This document shows, in pieces, positions 21,599 to 32,633 of a stretch of 64,000 bases of DNA. Every line of letters starts with the position of its first letter. Within the stretch, counting starts at the first letter, position 1. The position numbers and the translations under genes are program-made. The DNA comes from Taudactylus pleione (Eukaryota; Chordata; Amphibia; Anura; Myobatrachidae). The stretch lies in assembly GCA_031769625.1 (NCBI GenBank), contig JAUIMM010000689.1, positions 2,567,501 through 2,631,500 on the forward strand, in the 5' to 3' direction. Under the pieces are notes generated by a model. The model ran no database searches. It saw only the letters and a list, made by a program, of their open reading frames with translations, and had not been told where the DNA came from.

Positions 21599-22416
21599 AT
21601 CCCTAGCATAGTGCTGCATGTGTTTATTCATCACTTCTCCAGATCTCTAATGCAGGTGAAGTGATCGGCTTAAGCTATAGAAGACCAAATGGTAGCTCAA
21701 GTTATAAGTTTAGACACATACTGTAGGTATTGAATTTACCATTTCTAATTAATATATATATATTTTCATTTTAACAAACAGCAGAGCTCCGGATCCAGTA
21801 GAAGATATACCAGCATCGGTGGAAGAACCTGGAAGAGTACAAACAGAGGTAGATTTGGGCATAGGGAGGCCAGAATGCAGAGAACAGCAAGGTTATTATT
21901 ATTATTTGTTTTTTTACAAATCAATAAATCTTTTACAGAAGGCCCAGGGGGGTATGTTACAAAAAAAAAATGGTGAGTAGATACTAGATTTACATGCAGG
22001 ATGTGTTTTTATTTGACCGTTGTTTTTTACTTTTTTTTTTACTTTCGTAGAAGAAGGAAGAAGGACCATCGACCAGCACTGGAGAAGCATCAGGAATTGG
22101 ACCTTTCTTCAGGCCAGATCTTCTGTGACCTCAACATGATGAAGATGATGATGACGTAGACGTGGCAGAAGACACACAGAGAAGACCAGCAACAGTTGAT
22201 AATTGTTTTTTTTCTATATATTTACTTTATGTCTGTAAATAGGAAACATTTTCCTGTTTAACAAATTTTTGCAAAAATTTCAGTAAAATTGTTTACTGTA
22301 ATAGGAATGTTAAAATATGATATGTTTAAAAGTATTTTAGGGTAACATTTAGTGAACAATCTTTCAGTGTTAAAAGCCCTAACCTAGGGAAAGTTGAAAG
22401 AGCGCATCCGTACAAC

Positions 22417-22801
22417 GGGATGTTGTCAGCATCCCGGCATACATACATGATGTTGACAGTCCGAATACCAGTGCCGAAAATCCTTCAAATCAGGATCCCA
22501 GCACCAATATCCAGACCTTCAACATCCTAAAGGTAAGTATTGGGTTGTTAGGTGTTTGGTTACCTTAAGCTTGCGGGGTTAGGTATTAGGGGGAGCCTTA
22601 AGGTTAGGCACCCTGGAGGGGGTATTAGGTTTATGGTGCGCGGAGGGGGCGGCTAAGTGTGGAAACTAGGAATGAGGGGTTAGTTTAGACACCAGGGAGG
22701 GGTAGTGTAGGTGTAGGGAAAATAGTTATCTTTATTTTCTATAGGTGTCGTGATTTTGGCTTTGGGGATGCTGCCGTCGGCATTTTGAGCAGCTGCATCC
22801 C
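22417..22801 (+). mobile_element. Telomere-motif element, copy 4 (divergent)
   Basis: It starts GGGATGTTGTCAGCATCCC and ends GCAGCTGCATCCC. The core at 22550-22720 carries GGGGTTAGG, AAGGTTAGGCACCC and TTAGGTTTA motifs, fewer than in copies 2 and 3. No 9 bp duplication was found. It lies in an intron of the Myb-like gene. Confidence 0.55.
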
Positions 22802-23570
22802 CACAGCCTGGATTTGTAAATCAAATATGCACATGACCACAAATTGCTGTACTACGGTCTATATATAAAATTAGACATTGATTATTAGTTGTTTTTTTTT
22901 CCAGTCGAACAATTTCAAGTTGTAAAAGAAGTTCAAAGAGGTCTCCCGGCAGCACAGGTCCAGACATCTCCCAGGACATGGATGATCGGCAGAACAGCTT
23001 CAGAGACACTGTGGACAGAAGACTGGAGCAAATGGACAGATCCATTGGAAGAGTACTACACCTAGTACAAGAAGAACAGAGGCAGAGAAGACTCGAATAC
23101 CAGGAAACAAGGGAGACCATGAAATCCATCAACGAACAGCTGAAGATCACGACCTCCGCACTCAATAGACTCGTGGAAAACACTGATTGTCAAACGGCAA
23201 GTCAGACACAGATCGCCACCAGCAACAGCCTCATCGCCACGTCCCTCCAGTAGATCTCTAGCAACATGATGCTCTTCCTGGGACCACAGCGGACCTCTCC
23301 ATTTCAAAGGCCCTATGCCCATACACCTCAACATCCCTGGTATGGCCCGGAGGCCCAACGTTTGCCACAGTATCAAGCAGGATACATCTACCAACCGGTA
23401 ACACAGCCCCCAAACCGTACACCAGAACCACCAGCACCAAGCAGAAGAAGAGAGGAAGATCCAGAGGAGCGTCAACCATGAATATTCGATGCAGTTCACA
23501 GTTACCAGAAGAATGGAGTATCCAGAGGAAGACCCCCTTGAGGATTCATCATGGGAGACATTTTAAACGG

Positions 23571-24440
23571 TGAAATTGTTCCTTTTATTTTTTATTTGTT
23601 TCTTTAAATGTATTGAATTAACATGTATAATTTTTTTCCAAACAATCTAGGTACACAAACGGGAGTTAGGGTGTTAGGTAATACATATACGTGTATGTAT
23701 TAAAGTGGATTGATGATGAAAGCTCCCTTTTTTAGGCTACGTACAATCATGGGCCTTAAGTGAGCAATCTGAGACCACTTTTTTTTATTTTTATTACAAA
23801 TGTATATATAATGTGTTTGTAATCTATATGTATACTATTTAGGTTAAACAAATGAACTCACCCTTTTTATTTTTTTGAGCCCTTTTAGGACAAATCCTGC
23901 CGTAGTTATCAAGATTGGAAGAAGAATGAAAGACTAGAAAAAAAGAGTTTAGTGGAGCGGTCCTAACCTTGGTGAGTTGACATACACAATTGCACATTGT
24001 AAGGCTTTTGTATAATACTCAGATTTACATTATGCTAGTGATTCTTAAACAATACACTGGATCAATTTTAAAATAGTTAAGGTGTATTGTTTAGGTTTCA
24101 CTATGCTTATTACCATTTTATACTTTAACACTATTGTTTGTTTCTCTAACTTAGCCAACACGTCTCCACACAGTTAATGTTTTCTATGGTCTCTTAGAAA
24201 ATGCACAAGTGTAGTCATGAGTCTATGCCATTAATGTACACAATGTACATGGCGAGCAGGATATATTTTTTGTGTGATTTGTCTGGAGACCTGGAAAACA
24301 TGCACTGTTTGGAGTTATGAGGACAAAGTTATGTGAGCCTGACCTTCACACACGCGTATGATTGCTGATAAGGAAAGTTTCCAAGTCACCACATTAACAC
24401 AAATGTATTCCATTTTAACACACCTAAACAACCAAAAAGG
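23571..24440. other. AT-rich, nothing recognised
   Basis: This could be the 3' part of the Harbinger-type element, but no ends or coding motifs are visible. Confidence 0.35.
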
Positions 24441-24454
24441 TGTAAACTAGTCTT

Positions 24455-24855
24455 GAAGCCGGGGAACGATATACCGACCGCCGGCTTCCAAAAGCTTAAT
24501 CCCGACAAGGGATTTAACATAAGCGACGATATATCGACTCCTATGTTAATCCTGAACCCCACCATCCCGATCATCCGTGATGGAAAAATATTACAATTAG
24601 CTCAGGGATGGGGGTAGGTTTAGGGACACCCGGGGAAGACTAAGGGTTAGGCAATGAGGTTAGATTTAGGCACCCCTGGGTGGGAGATTACAGTTAGGCA
24701 ATATGGATGGTGGAAAGTTAGGGTTAGGCACCCCTAAGGGAGGTATAGCGGGGGAAAGGGTTAGGGATACCTTATATACTTACCTTGTCAGCATTTTCAC
24801 TGTTCTTCCTTCCGGCGTCTGTAAAACATCCGCCGGGATTACATCCGGAGGTATA
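24455..24855 (+). mobile_element. Telomere-motif element, copy 5
   Basis: The core at 24610-24770 repeats GGTTTAGGGACACC, AAGGGTTAGGCA and GTTAGGGTTAGGCACCCC. The left flank GGGATTTAACATAAGCGACG resembles the left flank of copy 2 (GGGATTTAACATAGGCGTC). The ends and duplication are not resolved. Confidence 0.6.
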
Positions 24856-25081
24856 TTATACCAATGTCTATTCACTGGGGATTGGTTGCAATGTTGAACT
24901 AAACTATGCAACTTCTAATGCAGTGCTAGTTTTGGTAATGGAGCAGGAGGTGTCATATCTCCTTGTGCATTTGCAAAACAGCCTGGATCTTACTGCCTTA
25001 ACTGCCTGCGAGAAGCTTTATAAATTGTGTTCCTACCTTTTTAATGGCCTAATTTTTTTTTCGATTTGTAAAGTTAGGCTC

Positions 25082-25390
25082 AAGGTGTGTACACACACTG
25101 GGCGATCAGGAAAGACAGTACGATTACGACATCGCAATCGTACCGTCGTTCCTGATCACCTGTAGTGTCTGCACTGAATGATCAGTCGTTCAGTGCAGGC
25201 ACAGTCCATCATTCCTGTACATGCCAATCTGTCGTTATCGCCAGATTGGCCTGCATCTTCAAGCGATGGACAATGTTCGAATCGACCAGCGGGAGCGCGC
25301 ATCGCTGGTCATTTCTGACATAAAGGTGTACGATTACGATGTCGTAATCCTGCAATCGCTCAGTAATATCGCCCAGTGTGTTCGCACCTT
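25082..25390. mobile_element. Palindrome-ended MITE (AAGGTGTGTACACAC type)
   Basis: The left end AAGGTGTGTACACACACTGG and right end CCAGTGTGTTCGCACCTT are inverted. Internal hairpins include ATCAGGAAAGACAGTACG against CGTACCGTCGTTCCTGAT and TGATCAGTCGTTCAGTGCA-type pairing. It is non-coding. The ends resemble 4932-5280. Confidence 0.75.
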
Positions 25391-25980
25391 TAACCTGTAC
25401 ATAAACACATGTTGCTGATATGTTAGATTGTACACTCACTACATTGTAAACAAATGTTTGATAATAAAAAAAACACACAAAAAAAATTACTTCTATTTTC
25501 ATTTACAGGCAAATTTCCTTTATCCTCAGCAAAAGCTTGATTACAGATCAAGCACCGATTTGTTGCTGAAAAATAAAAATATTTTATATATAACAATCTA
25601 CTTATTTTTCTTGATTTCGATTTTTTGCAAAAAATAAGAGTTTTAATTTCACCATTATTTGTCTCTGTTTTTTATTTTTAGAGAGATAAGTGTTAATGGA
25701 TTATGTGTGACATATGTTTTAATAATTGCAGTGCTACTGCATTTCTTAATTTTTGTTTTTTTTGTGGTGAATATTTTGAAGTCTGATTAAAAATATTCAA
25801 GGTTAGGTAGAATCATAGGACTTGCAGTTACAATGGTTGTGGTAACCACTATTTCAGCAAGATATATCCTTGGTTTCTACAACTGAAGTGTATAAGGACC
25901 AGCCTTGTGTTCTCTCTTACTGCGTTGCCAAGGGTATGATGCTCTACTACTCACTGCTGTACATAGTGAAAGGTAAGGTT
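25391..25980. other. AT-rich, nothing recognised
   Basis: A-tract and T-tract rich sequence with no recognised element ends or coding motifs. Confidence 0.4.
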
Positions 25981-25983
25981 AAA

Positions 25984-26270
25984 GCGCCATACACACGGAG
26001 CGATAACAACGATCTAATGATTGTTGTCGGATCGTCGTGCATGTGTTCATCCAATACATGCAACAACCCCCCAACAACTCTAACGATCAATGATCCCTAC
26101 AGTAAACAGGCTAACCTGGTCAATATCGACCAGGTATGCCTGCTTGCACATGGGCAATGGTAGTTGATCGCTAACGACCATCGTATGGTCGTTTGGAGGA
26201 GCCAGAAACTGTCAGATTTTAACGATAGTATAGTTATCGTTACAATCTGAAAGTTTATCGTAACATGTAT
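25984..26270. mobile_element. Partial MITE with internal hairpins
   Basis: GCGCCATACACACGGAGCG at 25985 resembles a MITE end. Internal stems include CCTGGTCAATATCGACCAGG (26115-26134) and TTAACGATAGTATAGTTATCGTTA-type pairing near 26219-26241. The opposite end is not seen. Confidence 0.4.
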
Positions 26271-26334
26271 AGGAAGCATAAGTCTCCACCTGGTTCTGTT
26301 GACAAGTGGAATGACGAGCACCTATGTGGACATT

Positions 26335-26441
26335 GGGTGTGTGTATATACACACGCACACTGCTCACATAGGTGCCCTGCATTCCACAGGTATGTACATT
26401 GTGTGTGTATGTATATACAGTATATATATATATATATATAT

Positions 26442-26472
<31 letters not shown>

Positions 26473-26817
26473 ACACATACACAATGTACATACCTGGGTA
26501 TGCTGTACTATTGACCTGTGGAATGGCGGGCACATTCTGGACATTGTGTGTGTATATATACACAATGGGGGTCATTCAGACCCACATCGCGACCATCTTT
26601 TTGGCCGCTCGCATATGCTGTGGGTGGTCACCCACAGCTATGCGAGCGGTGAGGAGGCCGCTCCATTTTCATGGAGGAGGGCCCTAATTCAGAGCGAGCG
26701 CTCTGGTCAGAGCGTCCGGCTCTGAATCAGGCCCAATATCCAGAAAGTGCCCTGCATTCCACTGGTCAATAGTATAACATTCCCAGGTATGTACATTGTG
26801 TGTGTGTGTGTGTGTGT

Positions 26818-26859
<42 letters not shown>

Positions 26860-27005
26860 CACACACACACAATGTAGATACCTGGGCATGTTGTACTATT
26901 GACCAGTAGACTGCAGGGCACCTATGAGGGCATTGTGTGTGGGGGTGTGTGTGTGTGTATATATATACACAATATATATATATATATATATATATAAAAA
27001 AAAAA

Positions 27006-27048
<43 letters not shown>

Positions 27049-27130
27049 ATGCCCACATAGGTGTCCTGCTTTCCACTGGTCAATAGTACAACATGCCCAG
27101 TTATGTACATTGTGTGTATGCATGTATATA
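26335..27130. repeat. TA/CA microsatellite cluster in inverted units
   Basis: Short flanks such as TGTACATTGTGTGTGT, CCTGGGCATGTTGTACTATTGACC-type and GCAGGGCACCTATG repeat in alternating orientation around (TA)n and (CA)n/(TG)n tracts at 26420-26470, 26796-26870 and 26939-27048. Each microsatellite sits near the centre of an inverted unit of about 100-200 bp. It is interrupted by a small MITE at 26567-26734. Confidence 0.8.
26567..26734. mobile_element. Serial-hairpin MITE, copy E (deletion form)
   Basis: The left end GGGGGTCATTCAGACCC and right end GGCTCTGAATCAGGCCC match the family, and AAT flanks both sides (26564-26566, 26735-26737). Only the CTGTGGGTGG...CCCACAG hairpin (26606-26650) and the end-proximal pairing remain, in 168 bp. 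It is embedded in the microsatellite cluster. Confidence 0.75.
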
Positions 27131-27663
27131 TTATAAGGGCACAGTCATGCCCTTATATTAAGGCTGCATCTAAAAAACTGCAAGTTTCCCAGAGAGAATT
27201 CCGGAGGATGGGGCATGGTGTTTAAGGGGCTACACCTCAAAAGCTATTCGAGGTACAGAGTTGAATTTTGGCACAGACGGGTATAACTGCATGCCAAATT
27301 TCAGGGCATAAACATAGAAAATGAGGATTGGGGAGTAAAACAAAAGTTCCAACTGTCACATTTTTCTGAAATTTTCAATCAGGACCACTTTTCTGCTATT
27401 CTCTATGGGTTTTTATTGGGAAGGCATAACTCAGAGTAGGGGGCGAATTTCAACATGGGGTCTGTTTTATTAGGTAGCTATTGTTCCAGGGTACGTTTTT
27501 TTTTGGTTCAGGTTAGGGGTGAGCGGGTTCGGATTTCTGAAATCCGAACCCCCCCGATCCGAGGCCGATCCGAGTCAGGCTCGACTTTTCCCGCCTGACT
27601 CGGATCTGAAATCGAGGCAAAACGTCATCATCCCGCTTTCCGGGTCTCGCGGGTTTTGGATCC

Positions 27664-27670
27664 TATATAA
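27664..27670 (+). promoter_or_regulatory. TATA box of the hAT transposon
   Basis: TATATAA within GGATCCTATATAAGGTACCC. The same context (TCTATATAAGGTACCCGCG) occurs in the shortened copy at 41462-41468. It lies 150 bp from the left terminus and about 1.2 kb before the transposase start codon. Confidence 0.6.
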
Positions 27671-28059
27671 GGTACCCGCGTCGGCGCCATTTTCTCACTC
27701 GGCAGTGGACAGTGAAGAGGGAGGGTGGGAGTTAGGGCTGGCTGGGCTGTGTAGTGTAGTGTAGTGCAGAGTAGTGTTGTGCTGTGCTGTGCTGCTATTG
27801 TCCATAGGGGCTGTGTCCACTACTTCAAAGTCCATAGGGGCTGGCTGTGTTGTGCTGTGCTGCTGTTAATAGGGGCTGTGTCCACTACTTCAAAGTCCAT
27901 AGGCGCTGGCTGGACTGTGTTGTGCAGTCAGTTCTCCATAGGGGCTGTGTCCACTCCAAAGTCCTGTGCAGTGTCCCAGTCCTAAAGGGGTGCTGTAGTG
28001 TTGTCCAGGGGGTGCTCTGTCCATCAGGGGTGCTCCCCCCAAGTGCTAAAAAAATAATA

Positions 28060-28862
28060 GTTTTTCTGTGTTTGTGAATTGTGTGCGCAGTAGCCGCACG
28101 TGCATCAACAAAGTAGTGCCAAGCGTGCGCCTGTGTCATAAGTAAAGGGCCGGCTGGCTTGACCGTTAAAGGGTGCTGTAACCCCCAAAGTACACTCCAA
28201 ACCAAATAACAAAATATTTTTTCTATGTTTGTGAATTGTGTGCGCAGTAGCCGCACGTGCATCAACAAAGTAGTGCCAAGCGTGCGCCTGTGTCATAAGT
28301 AAAGGGCCGGCTCGCTTGACTGTTAAAGGGTGCTGTAACCCCCAAAGTACACTCCAGTCCAACCAAAAAAAATAATATTTTCTGTGTTTGTGAATTGTGT
28401 GCGCAGTAGCCACACGTGCATCAACAAAGTAGTGCCAAGCGTGCGCCTGTGTCATAAGTAAAGGGCGGCTGGCTTGACCGTTAAAGGGTGCTGTAACTCC
28501 CAAAGTACACTCCAGTCCAAACCAAAAAAAAAATTATTTTCTGTGTTTGTGAATTGTGTGCGCAGTAGCCGCACGTGTATCAACAAAGTAGTGCAAAGCG
28601 TGCGCCTGTGTCATAAGTAAAGGGCCGGCTGGCTTGACCGTTAAAGGGTGCTGTAACCCCCAAAGTACACTCCAAACCAAAAAAATATATATTTTCTGTG
28701 TTTGTGAATTGTGTGCGCAGTAGCCGCACGTGTATCAACAAAGTAGTGCCAAGCGTGCGCCTGTGTCATAAGTAAAGGGCCGGCTGGCTTGACCGTTAAA
28801 GGGTGCTGTAACCCCCAAAGTACACTCCAAACCAAAAAAATATATATTTTCTGTGTTTAGCC
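28060..28862 (+). repeat. Tandem 155-159 bp units in the hAT leader
   Basis: The phrase TTTGTGAATTGTGTGCGCAG recurs at 28071, 28228, 28387, 28546 and 28701, with a partial sixth unit near 28856. Each unit also contains GCCGCACGTG, AAGCGTGCGCCTGTGTC and CCCCCAAAGTACACTCC. The copy at 41322 has only about two units, so the array length varies between insertions. Confidence 0.9.
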
Positions 28863-28892
28863 GCACGTATATATCAAATCGATATAACATAA

Positions 28893-31800
28893 ATGGAGGA
28901 CCAAACTTTCTCCGAAAAAAATAAAATAGAGAAAGATCAAGAACCACTTCCTCCTAGTGCTGAAGCTGCTGCCACTAGTCATGACATAGACGATAACATG
29001 CCATCAACGTCGTCTGCCAAGGCCGATGCCCAATGTCATAATAGAGGGCACATACAATCCCAAATGACAAAGTTCAGGAAAATGACCTTGAAAAAAACAT
29101 TTAAATCATCTGAAGAGAAACGTAAACTTGCCAATATGCCATTTACGACACGGAGTGGCAAGGAACGGCTAAGGTCGATCCCTAGTATGTTCATGACTAG
29201 TGGTTCAGCTTCACATGACGATGGAAGCCCTCCTCCCACTAAAAAAATCAAAAGAGTTAAGCTGGCAAAAGCACAGCGAAGAACTGTGCTTTCTAAGAAG
29301 ATATCACAAATCCCCAAGGAGAGTCCAAGTGTGGTGGTGGTTGCGATGCCTGACCTTCCCAGCACTGGACGGGAAGAGGTGGCTCTTTCCACCATTTGCA
29401 CGCCCCCTGCAAGTGCTGAAAGGAGCACCCACAGTCCACTTGCTGATATGCAAATTGAAGATGTCACTGTTGAAGTACAACAGGATGAGGATACTGCTGT
29501 AGCTGGCGCTGAGGAGGAAGATGGCGAGGAGGATTCTGATGGTGATGTGGTTTGTTTAAATCAGGCTCCGGGGGAGACAGTTGTTGTCCGTGGGATGAAA
29601 AAGCCCATCACGGTCATGCCTGGGCAGAAGACCAAACATTCCACCTCTTTGGTCTGGCAATATTTCTATCCAAATCCGGACAACAACTGTCTTGCCATAT
29701 GTACCATATGTAAAGGTGAAATAAGTAGGGGTAGGGACGTCAACCACCTAGGAACATCCTCCCTTATACGGCACCTGCAGCACTTTCATAATAAGTTACT
29801 GTCAAGTTCAGAAACTTTGGCTAAGACCGTAAGCAGTCCAGGGACACCTAAATCCCGTTGTCCTGTTGTATCCAAGCGCCTGCAAACCACACCGTCAACT
29901 CCCTCCTCGTCAATTTCCTCCTTAGTCAGGATCGGAAGTAGTCCTGCAGGCCATGTCACTGGCATGACTGACTCTCCTATCCGGGATTCCTCCGGAGGAT
30001 CCTGCATTGCTACGCCTACTGCTGCCGCTGCTGCTGTTGCTGCTGCTGGGAGTCGTTCATCATCCCAGAGAGGAAGTAGGAACACCACTACTTTTACTAA
30101 ACAATTGACCCTCCAACAGTCCTTAGGGAGGAGGATGAAGTACGACAGCAGTCATCCTGAAGCAAAACGTATAACTGAGGCCTTGACTGCTATGTTGGTG
30201 TTACACGTGCGTCCGGTATCCGCCATTAGTGCAGTGGGATTTAGACAATTGATGGAGGTAGTGTGTCCCCGGTTCCAAATCCTGTCTAGATTCCACTTCA
30301 CTAGGCAGGCGATACCGAGACTGTACAGAAACGTCAGAAAAAGTGCCCTCAGTGTCCTGAAAAATGCCGTTGTTCACAATGTCCACTTAACCAAGGACAT
30401 GTGGACAAGTGGAACAGGGCAGACTAAGGACTATATGACTGTGACAGCCCACTGGGTAGATGTATCACCTTACGCAGCAACAGCAGCAGCGTCACCAGTA
30501 GCAGCATCTCAGAAACGCCAGCTCGTTCCAAGGCGGGCTACGCTGTGTATCACCGGTTTCAGTAAGAGGCACACCGCCGACAACCTCTTAGAGAAACTGA
30601 GGGAAATCATCGCCCAGTGGCTTACCCCACTTACACTCTCCTGGGGATTTGTGATATCTGACAACGCCACCAATATTGTGCGGGCATTACATCTGGGCAA
30701 ATTCCAGCACGTCCTATGTTTTGCTCACACAATAAACTTGGAGGTGCAGAATTTTCTGAAAAGCGACAGGGCCGTGCAGGAGACGCTTTGGGTGGCCTGA
30801 AAAATTTCTGGGCACTTTCGCCATTCAGCGACTGCGTGCCGAAGACTGGAGCGCCAGCAAACACTCTTGAACCTGCCCCGCCATCACCTGAAGCAAGAGG
30901 TTGTGACGCGGTGGAACTCAACCCTCTATATGCTTCAGAGGATGGAGGAGCAGCAAAAGGCCATACAAGCCTATACATCCACCTATGACATAGGCAAAGG
31001 AGGGGGTATGCACCTGACTCAAGCGCAGTGGAGAATGATTTCCGTGTTGTGCAAGGATCTCCAGCCCTTCGAACTTGCCACACGTGAAGTCAGTTCAGAC
31101 ACTGCCAGCTTGAGTCAGGTCATTCCCCTCATCAGGCTTTTGCAGAAGCAGCTGGAGAAAGTGAAGGAGGAGCTAAGACGGAGCGATTCCGCTCGACATG
31201 TGGGACTTGTGGATGAAGCCCTTCATTCGCTTTGCCAGGATTCCAGGGTGGTCAATCTGTTGAAATCAGACCACTACATTTTGGCCACCGTGCTCGATCC
31301 TAGGTTTAAAGCCTATGTGGTGTCTCTCTTTCCGGCCGACACAAGCCTGCAGAGGTGCAAAGACCTGCTGGTGAACACACTGTCAGCTGAAGCGGAACGT
31401 GACACGTCAACAGCTCCTTCTTCATTTTCTCCTGCAACTGGGGCTGCCAGGAAAAAACTTAGGTATCCTAAGCAACCCGCTGGCGGTGATGCAGGGCAGG
31501 CAGGACCAAGTTTGGGCATCTGGTCCGGACTGAAGGACCTGGCAACAATTTCTGACATGTCTACTGTCACTGCATATGATACTGTCACCATTGACAGAAT
31601 GGTGGAGGATTACATCGGTGACAGCATCCAAGTAGGCATGTCAGACAGTCCATACCTGTACTGGCAGGAAAAAGAGGCAATTTGGAGGCCCCTGTACAAA
31701 CTGGCTCTATTTTACCTGAGTTGCCCCCCCTCCAGTGTGTACTCCGAAAGAGTGTTTAGTGCAGCCGGGAACCTTGTCAGCGAAAGGCGTAGGAGGTTGC

Positions 31801-32006
31801 TTCCACAGAATGTGGAGAAGATGATGTTCATCAAAATGAATTATCAGCTCTTCCAGGGAGACCAGCCACCAGAATGTACAGAGGGACCTGTGGTGGTGGA
31901 TTCCAGTGGGGACGAGTTAATACTCTGTGAGGATGAGGATGTACACACTGAAGAGGGTGAGGAATCGGTGGATGAGGAGGATGAGGATGACATCTTGCCT
32001 CCGTAG
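28893..32006 (+). pseudogene. hAT transposase with BED zinc finger, one in-frame TGA
   Basis: A single frame of 1037 codons is interrupted only by TGA at codon 636 (30798-30800); the frame continues unchanged on the other side. Residues about 1-240 are low-complexity and acidic. A BED-type zinc finger lies at about 250-300 (Cys pair in CTIC at 270, His pair in HLQHFH). The RNase H-like catalytic domain follows, with Asp502 in TKDMWTS and Asp590 in VISDNATN. RWNS lies near residue 676, and a C-terminal hAT dimerisation domain is at about 930-990 (YSERVFSAAGNLVSERRRRL). The acidic tail ends at 1037. The protein would bind element ends and catalyse cut-and-paste transposition. The stop most likely inactivates this copy. 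Confidence 0.92.
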
Positions 32007-32633
32007 AGCCAGTTTGTGCAGGGACACATTAATTGCCAGCTTGTTTTGTGGGGGCCCAAACAAACCAATCATTTCAGCCACAGTTGTGTGGCAGACCCTG
32101 GCGCTGAAATGATTGGTTTGTTAAAGTGTGCATGTCCTGTTTATACAACATAAGGGTGGGTGGGAGGGCCCAAGGACAATTCCATCTTGCACCTCTTTTT
32201 TTTCTTTGCATTATGTACAGTTTGGGGCCTAGTTTTTCAAACTGCCATCCTGTCTGCCACTGCAGTATCACGCCTAGATGGGTCACGTGTTTGTGCCGCC
32301 CACTCGTGTCGCTTAGCATAGTCATCCAGCTACCTCGGTGCAACCTTTTGGACATAAAAACACTATTGTGAGGTGTGAGGTGTTCAGAATAGACTGGAAA
32401 TGAGTGGAAATTAAGGTTAATAATAGCATAGGAGCAGAAAAACCTACAAATTCTGTTATTTTAGGTGTTTTTATGCTTTTTTTCAAAAAAATACAGATCC
32501 AAAACACAAAACCCAGAACCCAAAACACGGAAGGGTGGTTTTGGCAAAACCAATCCAGATCCAAAACACGAAGAAAGATCCAGATCCAAAACCAGAACAC
32601 GAAAAGTGGCCGGTGCACACCCCTAGTTCAGGT

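Larger units (their letters stand above)
20052..23570 (+). pseudogene. Myb/SANT-like accessory protein gene of a Harbinger-type element
   Basis: Six exons can be read with AG/GT borders: 20052-20499, 20584-20709, 20829-20985, 21782-21848, 22051-about 22200 and 22905-about 23570. Exon 1 encodes a Myb/SANT-like domain (KICFSETENNTLIDGIY, IWDEVASKVTASSG, CKKRYTDCKRQAKEKM), as found in Harbinger accessory proteins. Exon 6 encodes a probable coiled coil (DRRLEQMDRSIGRVLHLVQ, then EEQRQRRLEYQETRETM) and a proline-rich tail. In-frame stops occur at 20241-20243 and 20292-20294 and in exons 5 and 6, so the gene is inactive. Telomere-motif elements sit in introns 3 and 5. Confidence 0.7.
17481..23600 (+). 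mobile_element. Harbinger-type element (left end and accessory gene)
   Basis: GGCCCGTATTCAATTAGCC at 17481 matches, inverted, the right end AATTGAATACGGGCC of the MITE at 42656-43771, so this is a terminal repeat of that family. A TATA box follows at 17700 and a multi-exon Myb/SANT-like gene at 20052-23570. I found no DDE transposase frame and no matching right end, so the element is either truncated or encodes only the accessory protein. Several other repeats are inserted between 18200 and 22801. The right limit given is only the end of the gene. Confidence 0.45.
27514..32625 (+). mobile_element. hAT DNA transposon, nearly intact
   Basis: The 5112 bp element has terminal repeats TAGGGGTGAGC and GTGCACACCCCTA and a perfect 8 bp target duplication GTTCAGGT (27506-27513 and 32626-32633). 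It contains a TATA box, a leader with tandem 157 bp units, and a 1037-codon transposase frame with one in-frame TGA. A second, shortened copy lies at 41322-42008. The insertion interrupts the left arm of giant foldback 1, whose other arm keeps the uninterrupted sequence. Confidence 0.97.

Noticed and set aside
26265..26725. Tyrosine-, isoleucine- and histidine-rich frames
   Set aside because: They are translations of TA and CA microsatellites.
30716..30988. A 90-codon alternative frame over the hAT transposase stop
   Set aside because: It is out of frame with the transposase, and the true frame resumes directly after the TGA with recognisable hAT residues.
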